Below the pieces are notes generated by a model. That model saw only the letters and a program-made list of their open reading frames with translations. It made no database searches and was not told where the DNA came from. Below, in pieces: positions 34,201 to 46,200 of a stretch of 64,000 nucleotides of DNA. Each line of letters starts with the position of its first letter. Position 1 is the stretch's first letter. The translations under genes were made by a program, and so were the position numbers. Source of the stretch: JASLEW01 sp035544895. GTDB taxonomy: Bacteria > Acidobacteriota > Thermoanaerobaculia > Multivoradales > UBA5704. Where the stretch lies: positions 1 to 64,000 of the forward strand of contig DASZZM010000064.1 of NCBI GenBank assembly GCA_035544895.1, given 5' to 3'.

Positions 34201-37200
34201 CGCTCCACGGCGCGCCCGGGCTCGCGGCAACGGTCGGCTATCTGGTCAACCTGCTGCCGCTGCGGGCGGAGCTGCAAGGCGATCCATCCTTCGCCGAGGT
34301 GCTCGCGCGCCTGCGGGCGAGAGCGCTCGCCGCCTTCGCCCACGACGAGTTTCCCTTCCCGCTGCTCGCCGACCGCCTGCGCCCGCAGCGCGACCCGAGC
34401 CGCCCGCCACTGTGCCAGGCGCTCTGCGTGCTCCACCGCGCGCAGGCGCCGCACGGCGAGGCCGCCGCGGCCCTGGCGGTGCAGGAGCCGGGGGTAGCCT
34501 TCCGGCTCGGCCCGCTCGAGCTCGAGACCCTGACGCTCGACGCGCAGGGCGCGGAGTTCGACGTGAGCCTCGCCGCCGCAGAGCTCGGGGGAGGGCTGAG
34601 CGCGAGACTGTGCTACAACGCCGACCTCTTCGACGCGCCGACCGCCGAGCGCCTGCTGGGCCATCTCGCCGCGCTGCTCGGCTCGGCCGCCGGCGATCCC
34701 GCCAGGCGCCTGTCAGAGCTGTCGCTGCTCTCGCCGGCCGAGCGCCACCACCTGTGCCATGAGCTCAACGACACGGCGGCCGGCTATCCGCCAGGCGGAT
34801 GCCTGCACGAGCTGGTCGAGGCCCAGGCCGCGCGGACTCCGGCGGCGGTGGCGGTGGAATACGCCGGACGGCAGCTGAGCTACGCCGAGCTCAATGCCGC
34901 GGCCAACCTCCTCGCCGGCCGGCTGCTCGCCCGCGGCGTGGGCCCCGAGGTGGCGGTCGGGGTGTGCCTGGAGCGGTCGCTCGAGCTGGTGGTGGCGCTG
35001 CTCGCCGTCTTGAAGGCCGGTGGAGCCTACCTGCCCCTCTCACCAGGCGATCCGCCGGCGCGCCTGGCGCAGATGCTGGCCGGCAGCGGTGCGCCGCTCG
35101 TCGTTGCGGCGCGGCGCTTCGAGCGATCGCTTGCCGGCCACGTTCCCGCGGTTCTCTGGCTGGACGAGGCGCCGGCGCCGCCGGCCGCGCACGCGCCGCC
35201 CAACCCGGTCTCGGGCGTGGGGCCCGGCAATGCCGCCTACCTCCTCTACACCTCCGGCTCGAGCGGCCTGCCCAAGGGAGTGGTCAACACCCATGGCGCC
35301 ATCTGCAACCGGCTGCTGTGGATGCAGGAGGCCTACCGGCTCGGCGCCGCGGACCGGGTGCTGCAGAAGACCCCGTTTACCTTCGATGTCTCGGTCTGGG
35401 AGTTCTTCGGGCCACTCGCCAGCGGCGCGCGCCTGGTGCTGGCCCGGCCCGAGGGACACCGCGACGCGGCGTACCTGGCGGAGCTGATCGGCGCGGCAGG
35501 GGTGACGACGGCCCATTTCGTGCCCTCGATGCTGCGGCCGTTCCTGGCCCAGCCGGGCCTTGCCGCTTGCGGCTGTCTCGAGCGGGTGATGGCGAGCGGA
35601 GAAGCGCTCCCGGCCGAGCTCGAGCGGCGCTTCTTCGCGCGGCTGGGCGCGGTGCTGCTCAACCTCTACGGGCCCACGGAAGCGGCCGTGGAGGTGACCT
35701 CCTGGAGGTGCCGGCGCGGGGAGCCGCGGCCGGCGGTCCCGATCGGCAGGCCGATCGCCAATCTCGCGGTGTACCTGCTGGACCGGCAGGGCGGGCTGGT
35801 GCCGCACGGCGTCACCGGGGAGCTGCACATCGGCGGCGCCGGGCTCGCCCGCGGCTATCTCGGCCGTCCCGAGCTGACCGCCGAGCGCTTCGTCCCCGAT
35901 CGGCTGAGCGGCCGCCCCGGCAGCCGCCTGTACCGCACCGGCGACCTGGCGCGCCACCGGCCGGACGGGGCGATCGAATACCTCGGGCGGCTCGACGACC
36001 AGGTCAAGGTCCGCGGCGTGCGCATCGAGCTCGGGGAGATCGAGGCGGCTCTGCGCGCCCACGACGCGGTCGGCGAGGCGGCCGTCCTGGTGCGCGAGGA
36101 CGCCGCAGGCGAGCGCCGCCTCGTCGCCTGGGTGGCGCCCGTCCGGGACCGGCGGCCGGCCGCCGCCGAGCTGCGCCGCTTCCTCGGCGAGCGCCTGCCG
36201 GAAACCATGGTGCCGGCGGCTTTCCACTGGCTGGAGGAGCTGCCGTCGACGCCGCACGGCAAGGTGGACAGGCGTGCGCTCGCGGCGCTCGAGCGCTCCA
36301 TGCCGGCAGCCGAGGAGGCCCCGTTCGTGGTGCCGCGCTCGGCGGCGGAGCGGTTGCTGGCCGCGATCTGGGGCGAGGTGCTGGGCCGAGAGCGGGTGGG
36401 CGTCGAGGACAACTTCTTTGCCCTCGGCGGCGACTCGATCCTCCTCCTCCAGGTCGTCGCGCGCTGCCAGCAGGCCGGGCTGCGGCTGCTGCCGCAGCAG
36501 CTCTTCGAGCATCAGACGATCGCCGAGCTGGCGGGGATGGCCGAGGCCGCGGCGCCGGGGGAGGCGCCGCGCCGGAGGGCGGGGCCGGCGCCGCTCGCCC
36601 CCGCCCAGCACTGGTTTTTCGCCCGCGGACTGCCCGACCAGCACCACTTCAATCAGGCCGTCCTGCTCGTCACCGGGCCAGGCACCCGCGCGGATCTCCT
36701 GGCGGCCGCCCTGGCGCGCGTGATCGCCCGGCACGACGCCTTGCGCCATCGCTTCCGGCGTGTTGCGGAAGGCTGGCTGCAGGAGGCCGCGGGGCCGCCG
36801 CCGGAGTGGCCCGTGCCGCAGCTCGACCTCTCGCAGCTCACGCCGGCGGCGCGCGAGCGGGCACGCGCCGCCGCGGCGGCCGGCTTGCAGGCCAGCCTCG
36901 ACCTCGAGGGCGGACCCTTGCTGCGCGCGGCGCTCTTTACTTCCGCCCCGGGCGGTCCCGGCCGTCTCCTGGTCGTCATCCATCACCTGGTCGTCGACGC
37001 GGTTTCCTGGCGGGTGCTGCTGGCCGACCTCGAGGCGGTCTATCTTGCGCTCGAGCGCGGCCGGCCGGCAGCGTTGGCCCCGCCGACCACCCCTTTCGGC
37101 GACTGGGCCGAGCGCCTGAACGCGGCCGCGCACGCCGGGGCCTTCGACCGCCACCTGCCGCTCTGGCTGCAGCCGGCCGCCTCTCCGGCCGCTCAATTGC

Positions 37201-40200
37201 CGGCCGCGGCGCGGCCGCGCGAGCCGGATCCCGAGTCCGCGGCGGAGGCAACCGGTTTCACCCTCACGGCGGCGGAGACGCGGCGGCTGCTCGGCCAGGC
37301 GACGCGGCTGCGCGCCCGCGTCGACGAGCTGCTGCTCGCCGCCCTCGCGGTCGCCCTGCGGCCGATCGCCCAGGGCGCCGCGCTGCGTGTCGACCTCGAG
37401 GCCCACGGCCGCGAGACCGCGCTCGCGGGCGTCGACCTGTCGGGCACGGTCGGCTGGTGCACGGCGATCTTCCCGGCCTGGCTGGAGCTGCCGCCAGGCA
37501 CCTCGGCGGCCGACGCCGCAGCGGCGCTGCGCCGGGTCAAGGAGCGGCTGCGCCCGCTCGCCGCGCACGGCGCGACGTTCGGCGCCCTGCGTTACCTCTC
37601 CCCTGCGGCCGATATCCGCGCGCGGCTCGCGGCCCTGCCGCCCGCCGAGGTGCTGTTCAACTACCTGGGGCAGCTCGACACGGTCCTCGCGGGCTCGCGG
37701 CTGTTGCAGCCGGCCGCCGAGCCGGTGGGCGCGAGCCGCAGCGGCCGAGCGAGCCGCAGCCATCGGCTGGAGCTCGAGGCGCGGATCTCGGCCGGCAAGC
37801 TGCGGGTGGAGCTGCGCTACGGCCGGCGCCGCGAGTCCCGCGACATGGTCGAGCGCCTGGCCAGCGGCTGCCGCACGGCGCTGGGCCAGCTGCTGGCGCT
37901 CGAGCGCGACCAGGCCGGCTGGTGCGTGGGCGATTTTCCCCTCGCCGCGCTCGACCCCGCGCGGCTCGCCGAGGTGCTCGCGGGCGCCGGGCCCATCGAC
38001 GACATCTACCCGCTGTCCTCCACCCAAGAGGGGCTGCTCTTCCACACCCTCTACGAACCGGAGGCGGGGGTCTACGTCTCGCAGCTCGACTGCGAGCTCG
38101 CGGGCGAGCTCGACCGCACGGCGTTTCGGCGCACCTGGGAGGAGTTGCTGGCGCGCCACGCGGTGCTGCGCACCTCTTTTTGCTACCGCGGCGGCCGCGC
38201 CGGCGCGCGGCCGGTGCAGCGGGTGCACGGCCTCCTGTCCCCGCCGTTGCTGGAGCTCGACTGGACGGAGCTTCCTGGGGCGGTGCAGCGCCGGGAGCTC
38301 GCGGCGCTTCTCCGCCGGGACCGGGAGCGCGGTTTCGTCCCCGAGGCGGCGCCGCTGCTGCGCCTGTACCTCGTGCGGCTCGACGCCCGCCGCCACGGTT
38401 TGGTGTGGAGCCACCACCACCTGCTGCTCGACGGCTGGTCGGTGGCGCTGCTGCTCGAGGAGCTCTTCGAGCTCTACGGCAGCTTCCGTCGCGGTGACCC
38501 TGCGCGGCTGCCGCGGCCGCGGCCGTTCCGCGACTACATCGCCTGGCTCGAGGCCCAGGACCTGGCGGCCGCGGAGAGCTTCTGGCGCTCTACCCTGGCC
38601 GGCCTGCCCGCGCCGCCGAGCCTGCCGTTGCCGGCCGATCGCGGGGGTCTCGCCAGCGGAGCGCCTGCGGCCGGCGCGGCGCGGCGCGGCGGCGTGCGGG
38701 AGCGGCGGCGCGAGCTGACGGCGGCGGAAACGGACCGCTTGCGGCAGCTCGCGCGCCGGCATCGCGTCACGCTCGGCGTGCTCTTGCAGGCGGCCTGGTC
38801 CGTGCTGCTGGCGCGCTACAGCGGCGAGCCGGAGGTGGTCTTCGGCGTCACCTTCGCCGGCCGCCCGGCGCTGCTCGCCGGGGTGGAAGCGATGGTGGGG
38901 CTGTTCGTCAACACCCTGCCGCTGCGCGTCCGGGTGGACGCCGGCGAGCGCCTGGCGAGCTGGCTCGCCGACCTGCACGGCGCCAACCTGGCGGTCCGCC
39001 GCCACGAGCACAGCCCGCTGGTCAAGGTGGCGGGCTGGGCCGGCCGGCCGGCGGCCAGGCTCTTCGACACCATCGTCGTCTTCGAGAACTACCCGCGCGA
39101 GGCGGCGCTGCGCGCGCTCGCCAGCGGGGCCAGCGGCCTCGCGGTGACCGAGGTGCGCAACCACGAGCAGACCAACTATCCGCTGGCCCTGGTGGGGATG
39201 CCCGGGGAGGGGCTGGGGCTGCGCCTCAACCACGACCCGCGCTTCTGCGACGAGCCGACGGCCGAGCGGATGCTGACCCACGCCGCCACCCTGCTCTGCG
39301 CTATCGCAGCGCACACCGACGAGCTGCTCGGCCGGCTGCCCATGCTCGCCGCCGCCGAGCGCCACCAGCTGGTGCACGAGTGGGCCGCCGGTCCGACAGG
39401 CGGCGCCCCACCCTCCCTGGTGGAGCTCTACGAGGCCTGGGCGGCGGTGGGCCCGCACGCGTCGGCGCTTGCCTTCGGCGACGAGCACATGAGCTACGGC
39501 GAGCTCAACAGCCGGGCCAACCGGCTGGCCCACTACCTGCGCCGCCGCGGCGCCGGGCCGGAGAGGCTGGTGGGCCTGTGCGTGGAGCGCGGCGTCCAGC
39601 AGGTGGTCGGCCTGCTCGGCATTCTCAAGGCCGGCGCCGCCTACCTGCCGCTCGACCCGGCCTATCCCGGAGAGCGGCTGGCCCTGATGCTCGCCGACTC
39701 GGGCTGCCGCCTGGTGGTGAGCGGACGGCCGGACCTGCCGGCGGTGCCCGCGGGCGTTGCGCAGGTCTGCCTGGCCGCCGAAGAGCCGGCGATCGCGCGC
39801 CAGAGCGCGGACGATCCGGGGGACGAAGCTTGGCCCGACGGCCTTGCCTACGTGCTCTACACCTCGGGATCCACGGGCCGGCCCAAGGGCGTACTGATCA
39901 CCCACCGCGGTCTGGGCAACCTCGCCGCCGAGCAGGCCCGCCGCTTCGCGCTCGGGCCCGGCTCGCGGATCCTGCAGTTCGCGCCCGCGAGCTTCGACGC
40001 CGCGATCTCGGAGGTGGCGATGGCGGCGCGGGCCGGCGCCCTGCTCGTGCTGGCGGCGCAAGAGGAGATCTTGCCGGGGCCCGCGCTGCTGCGCCTGCTG
40101 GCGGCGCGCCAGATCTCGGCCGTCACTCTGCCTCCTTCCGCGCTCGCCGCCCTGCCGCCGGGCGCCCTGCCGGCGCTGCGCACGCTGGTGGTGGCCGGCG

Positions 40201-43200
40201 AGAGCTGCCCGCCCGAGCTCGCCGACCGGTGGGCGGCGGGGCGGCGCCTGATCGATGCCTACGGACCCACCGAAGCCACGGTCTGCGCCACCGCGGGTCA
40301 ACACCTGGCGGGGAGCCGCATCGTCTCGCTCGGACGGCCGCTCGCCGACGTGCAGACCCATCTGCTCGACGCCGGGTTCGAGCCGGCTCCCGCCGGCGTG
40401 CCGGCCGAGCTCTGCATCGGCGGGGTCGGCCTCGCCCGCGGCTACCTCGGCCGCCCCGAGCTGACCGCCGCAAGCTTCGTCCCCGACCCGTTCGCCGTCG
40501 GAGCGGAGCAAGCCGGCGGGCGCCTGTACCGCAGCGGGGACCTCGCCCGCCGTCTCCCCGACGGGCGGCTGGAGTTCCTGGGGCGAATCGACCTGCAGGT
40601 CAAGGTGCGGGGCGTCCGCGTCGAGCCCGGCGAGATCGAGGCGGCGCTGTGCCGTCAGCCGGGCGTGCGGGAGGCGCTGGTCGTGGCGCGCGGCGCGGCG
40701 GGCGCCCGGGCCCCGGTCGAGCTCGCGGCGCGGGGACCGGCCCTGCGCTTGATTGCCTACCTGGTGCCCGAGCCGGGAGCCGAGCTCGACGCGGGCGAGC
40801 TGCTGCGCGCGCTGGCCGCCAGCCTTCCCGCGCCGTGGGTGCCCGACCGAGCGGTGGTGCTCGAGGCCTTGCCCCTGCTGCCCAGCGGCAAGATCGACCG
40901 GCGGGCGCTGCCCGAGCCCGCGCCACGGCCGTCCGTGCCGCCGGCGGCCGGCGCCGCCGCTGCGGCGGGGGCCCCGTCCAGCCCCGGCGAAGAGATCCTG
41001 GCCGGGATCTGGGCCGAGGTCCTGGGACTGCCGGCCGCCGGCCGCGAGGACGACTTCTTCGCCCTGGGAGGTCACTCGCTGCTCGCCGGCAGGGTCCTGG
41101 CGCGCGTCCACGCCGTCTTCGGCGTCGAGCTGCCGCTGCGCAGCCTGTTCGAGTCGCGAACCCCGGCCGCCCTGGCGCGGGTGGTCGCCGCGGCGGGGCG
41201 GCCTCGGCCGGCGGCGCCACCGCCGCTTGCGCCGCTTGCCCGCGGCGGCGATCTGCCGGCCTCCTTCGCCCAGGAGCGGCTGTGGTTCTTGGATCGGCTC
41301 GAGCCGGGAAGCGACGCCTACAACGTCCCCGGCGCGCTGCGGCTGGAGGGCGGGCTCGCCATCCCGGCGCTGGAGCGCGCGCTCGAAGGCGTGGTGCACC
41401 GCCACGAGGCGCTGCGCACCACGCTGGTGGAGCGCCGCGGGGTGCCGGTGCAAGTCGTCGCGCCACCGGGGCGCCTGGCGCTGCCTGTCGTCGATCTCTC
41501 GCGCCTGCCCGGCCGGGAGGGCGAGGCCGCGCGGCTGGCGCTCGCCGAGGCGCGCCGGCCCTTTGCGCTCGGGTGCGGGCCGCTGCTGCGGCTCCGCCTG
41601 CTGGTGCTCGGGAGCGGGCGCCACGTCCTGCTCTTTACCGTCCATCACGCGGTGAGCGACGAGGCGTCAACCGCGCTGCTGCTGCACGAGCTGAGCGCCT
41701 TCTACGGCGCCGCCGTAAGCGGCCGTAGCGCGGGCCTGCCGGCGCTGCCGGTCCAGTACGCCGAGTTCGCGGCCTGGCAGCGCGCCATGCTGAGCGGCGA
41801 GGCGCTCGCCGCCGAGCTTTCCTACTGGCGCGAGAGACTGCGCGGCGCCTCCAGCACGGTGACCCTGCCGGCCGACCGGGCGCGCCCACCGATCAAGCGG
41901 CCGCGCGGCGGCATCCGGCGCCGTGCCCTGGGGCGAGGACTGGCGGCACCCCTCGAACGGCTGAGCCGCACGGCCGGGGCCACCCTGTTCATGACGCTGC
42001 TCGCCGCCTTTCAGGCGCTGCTCCACCGCTACGGCGGCGAGGAGGACCTGTGCGTCGGCACGCCGGTGGCCGGCCGCGGCCGGCTGGAGCTCGAGGGGGT
42101 CGTCGGCCTGTTCGTCAACACCCTGGTGATCCGCGGCGAGGTCTCTGGCGGCCTGCCCTTTGGCGATCTGGTCGCCCGGCTGCGCGAGCGCGTGCTCGAA
42201 GCCCATGCCCACCAGGCACTGCCCTTCGAGCGGCTGGTGGCCGAGCTGGCGCCACGGCGCGACCTCAGCCGTGAGCCGCTCTTCGAGGTGCTCTTCGTCT
42301 ACCACCCGCAGCCGCTGCCGCTGCCGCGACTGCCCGGTGTGGCGGTCGAGCGGCTGGAGGTCGAGCGCGGCATCGCGCGGTTCGACTGGACGCTCACCGT
42401 CGAGCGGTCGGCCGAGGGTCTCGCCGCAGCCTGCGAGTACAGCTCCGACCTGTTCGACCCCACGACCGTCGACCGCGCCTTGCGCCACTACGAGGCGCTG
42501 CTGCGCGCCGCCGCGGCGGCCCCCGCCACGCTGCTCGGGGAGCTGCCGCTGCTCGCCGAGGCCGAGCGCCACCAGCTCCTCGTGGCCTGGAACGACACGG
42601 GGCTGGCGCTGCCCGAAGGCGGCTCGGTGCTGTCGGCGATCGCCGCGCAGGCGGGCCGCCGGCCGCACGCCTGCGCGGTGAGCGGCGCCGGCGAGACCCT
42701 GAGCTACGGCGGCCTGGCGCGGCGGGCGGGCGAGCTGGCCCGGCTGCTGGCGCGCCTGGGCGTGGCCCCGGAGGTTCCGGTGGCGGTGTGCCTGGAACGC
42801 TCGCCGGCGATGGTGACCGCGCTGCTCGGCGTGCTGCGGGCCGGCGGCGCCTACGTCCCGCTCGATCCCGCCTTGCCGCGCGAGCGCATGGCCGCGATGC
42901 TGGCGGACGCGCGCCCGGCGGTGCTGCTCACCGAGCGCAGCCTGGCGCGGGCGCTGCCCGGCGGGGCGGCGCGGGTCGTGACCATCGACTGCTTCGACGC
43001 GGTGGCCGAGGCGGCGGCCGCCCCGGCGCTCCCCGCCGGACCGGTCAGCGCGGCCAGCCTGGCCTATGTCATCTACACCTCGGGCTCGACCGGGCAGCCG
43101 AAAGGAGTGGGCATCGTGCATGGCGCGCTGGCCAACTTCCTCGCCGGCATGCAAGGCGAGCTCGCGCTCACCGCCGCCGACCGGCTGCTCGCCGTGACCT

Positions 43201-46200
43201 CGCTGTCGTTCGACATCGCCGGCCTGGAGCTGTTCTTGCCCCTCACCGTCGGGGCCGCGGTCGAGATCTGCAGCCGCGAGGACGCCGCCGACGGTCCGCG
43301 GCTGCGCGCCCTGCTGGCCGGCCACGGCATCACCGCCTTGCAGGCGACGCCGGCGACCTGGCGGCTGCTGCTCGATGCCGGCTGGCGGGGCGGCGGGACC
43401 TGCAAGGTGCTGTGCGGCGGCGAGGCGCTGGCCCCCGAGCTCGCCGCCCGCCTGACCGGGGCGGCGGAGAGCTGCTGGAACCTCTACGGGCCGACCGAGA
43501 CGACCATCTGGTCGGCCGGCGCGCGCCTCGAGGGGGGCGGCGGGCGGGTGACCCTCGGGCGGCCCCTGGCCAATACCGGCATCGTGCTGCTCGACCGCAG
43601 CCTCCAGCCGGCGCCGGTCGGAGTCCCCGCGGCGCTCTCCATCGCCGGGCAAGGCCTGGCCCGCGGCTACCACAACCGACCGGACCTCACGGCCGAGAAG
43701 TTCCTGCCCCATCCCTTCGCCGCGGAGCCGGGAGAGCGCCTCTATGCCACCGGCGACCTGGCCCGGCGGCTGCCCGACGGCGAGCTCGAGTTCTTGGGCC
43801 GGCTCGATCACCAGGTCAAGGTGCGCGGCTTCCGGGTCGAGCTGGGAGAGGTCGAGGCGGTGCTCGCCACCCATCCCGGGGTGCGCCAGGCGGTGGTGAC
43901 CGCGCCGGGCGGCGAGCGCCTGGTGGCCTACGTCGTGCCGCGGACCGCCCCGGGGCCGAGCGTCCAAGAGCTCGGCGAGCTGCTGCGGCGCCGGCTGCCG
44001 GACTACGAGGTTCCCGGGTTCTTCGTCGTGCTCGACCACCTCCCGCTGACGCCCAACGGCAAGGTCGACCGGCGCGCCTTGCCGGCGCCCCTGGGCCTGC
44101 GGCCGGACCTCGCCTGGCGGGCGCCACGGACGCCGGCCGAGGAGGTGCTGGCCGGCCTGTGGGCGGACCTGCTGGGCCTCGACCGGGTGGGCATCGACGA
44201 CAGCTTCTTCGACCTCGGCGGCCACTCGCTGCTGGCCACCCGGCTGCTGGCCCGCATGCGTGAGGTTCTGGGGTGCGATCTGCCGGTGCGCCAGCTCTTC
44301 GCCACCCCGACCGTCGCCGGCCTCGCCGCGCTGCTGGCGCGCGGCGAGGCGGGCGGGCAGCCGGGACCTGCCCTGCCGCCGCTGCTCGCCGGCGCCCGGC
44401 CGGGCGAGCTGCCGCCCTCCTCGGGCCAGCAGCGTCTGTGGTTTTTCGACCAGATGGACCCCGGCAGCCCGCTCTACAACCTGGCCACGGCGGTGCGCAT
44501 CGACGGGGTGCTCGGCCCGGCCGTCCTGCGGCGCGCCCTCGACGAGGTGGTGCGGCGTCACGAGTCGCTGCGCACCACCTTCCCGGCCGCCGAGGGCGGG
44601 CCGCGGCAGGTGATCGCGCCGGTGCTGCGCGTGGTGGTGCCGCTTGTCGATCTCGGCGCGGCCGGCGCCGCCGCCGAGCGCGAGGCCCGCCGACTCGCCT
44701 CCGCGGCCGCCCGGCGGCCGTTCGACCTCGCCCGCGGTCCCCTGCTGCGCGCCCTGCTGCTGCGCACCGGCGGAAAGACCCACTGGCTGATCCTCACCCT
44801 GCACCACATCGTCACCGACGGCTGGTCCAACCAGCTGCTCGTCGGCGAGCTGGCGGCGCTGTGCCGGGGCCTGGTGGAAGGCGGCGCCGCGGCCTTGCCG
44901 GCGCCGGCCGCGCAGTTCGCCGACTACGCGCTCTGGGAGCGGCAGTGGCTCGCCGGAGAGGGCGCGGCAACCCAGCTCGCCTACTGGCGGCGCCAGCTCG
45001 CCGCCGTCCCCGCGCTCGACCTGCCCACCGATCGGCCGCGGCCGGCGCTGGCGGGCCGGCGCGGCGGCGTCGCCACCGTGACGCTCGACCGCCGCCTCGG
45101 CCAGGCCGTGCGAGCCGCCGGCCGGGCGCAGGGGACGACCACGTTCATGACCGCCCTGGCGGCGTTCGCGGCCGTCCTCTGGCGCTACAGCCGGCAGGAC
45201 GAGTTCGCCGTGGGCACGCCGGTCGCCAACCGGCGGCTGGCCGAGACCGCGGGGGTGGTCGGGTTGTTCGCCAACAGCCTGGCGCTGCGTCTCGACCTCT
45301 CCGGGCCGCCGAGCTTTGCCGGCCTGCTGGCGCGGGTGCGCGACACCGCGCTTGCCGCCTACGAGCGGCAGGAGCTGCCGTTCGAGCGCCTGGTCGAAGC
45401 GCTGCCGCTGGCGCGCGACCTCAGCCGGCCGCCGCTGTTCCAGGTGCTGTTCGCCGTCGACGCGGCGCCCCCCGCGGCGCTCTGTCTGCCCGGCCTGCGG
45501 CTGCTGCAGCAGCCCGTCGACACGGGAGCCTGCCGCTTCGACCTCGAGCTCGTCGCCAGCGAGCGGGAGGGTGCCCTGGCGTCCGCGGCCCTGCTCTTCA
45601 GCCGCGACCTCTACGACGCCACCACCGCGGCGCGCCTGCTCCATCACTTGGCCAACCTGCTCGCGGGCGGCTGCGCCGACCCGGCGGCGAGCCTCGGCGC
45701 GCTGCCGCTGCTCGGCAGGGCCGAGCGCCACCAGCTGCTCGTGGAGTGGCCGACTGCGGCGGGCGGGGCCGAGGGGGCCGAGCCGGCGCACCGCCGCTTC
45801 ACCCGTCAGGCCGCCGTGCGGCCCGCCGCGGTGGCGCTGGTGGCCGGCGAGTCCCGGCTCACCTATGGCGAGCTCGAGCGCCGCGCCAACCGACTGGCCG
45901 CCCGGCTGCTGCGGCTCGGCGCCGGCCCGGAGGTGCGGGTGGCCCTGCATCTCGGCCGCTCGGCCGAGCTGGTGGTCGGCCTGCTCGCCGTGCTCAAGGC
46001 CGGCGCCGCCTACGTGCCGGTCGAGCCCACGCTGCCAGCGGCGCGGCGCGACTTCCTGCTCGCCGATTGCGCCGCCGCGATCCTCGTCACCGACGCCGCG
46101 CCGCGGGAGCTGCCACCTTTCTCCGGCGCCATCGTCGATCTCGGCGCGGAGCGCCGGACGCTGGCCCGCGAGGACGCCGCCGACCCGGCGGTCGAGGTGC

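Noticed and set aside
35040..45950. Huge minus-strand open frames opposite NRPS1 (2202 and 1427 codons)
   Set aside because: They are Arg/Gln/Gly/Pro-rich with no domain, and mirror the NRPS coding bias. High GC removes stop codons on the antisense strand.
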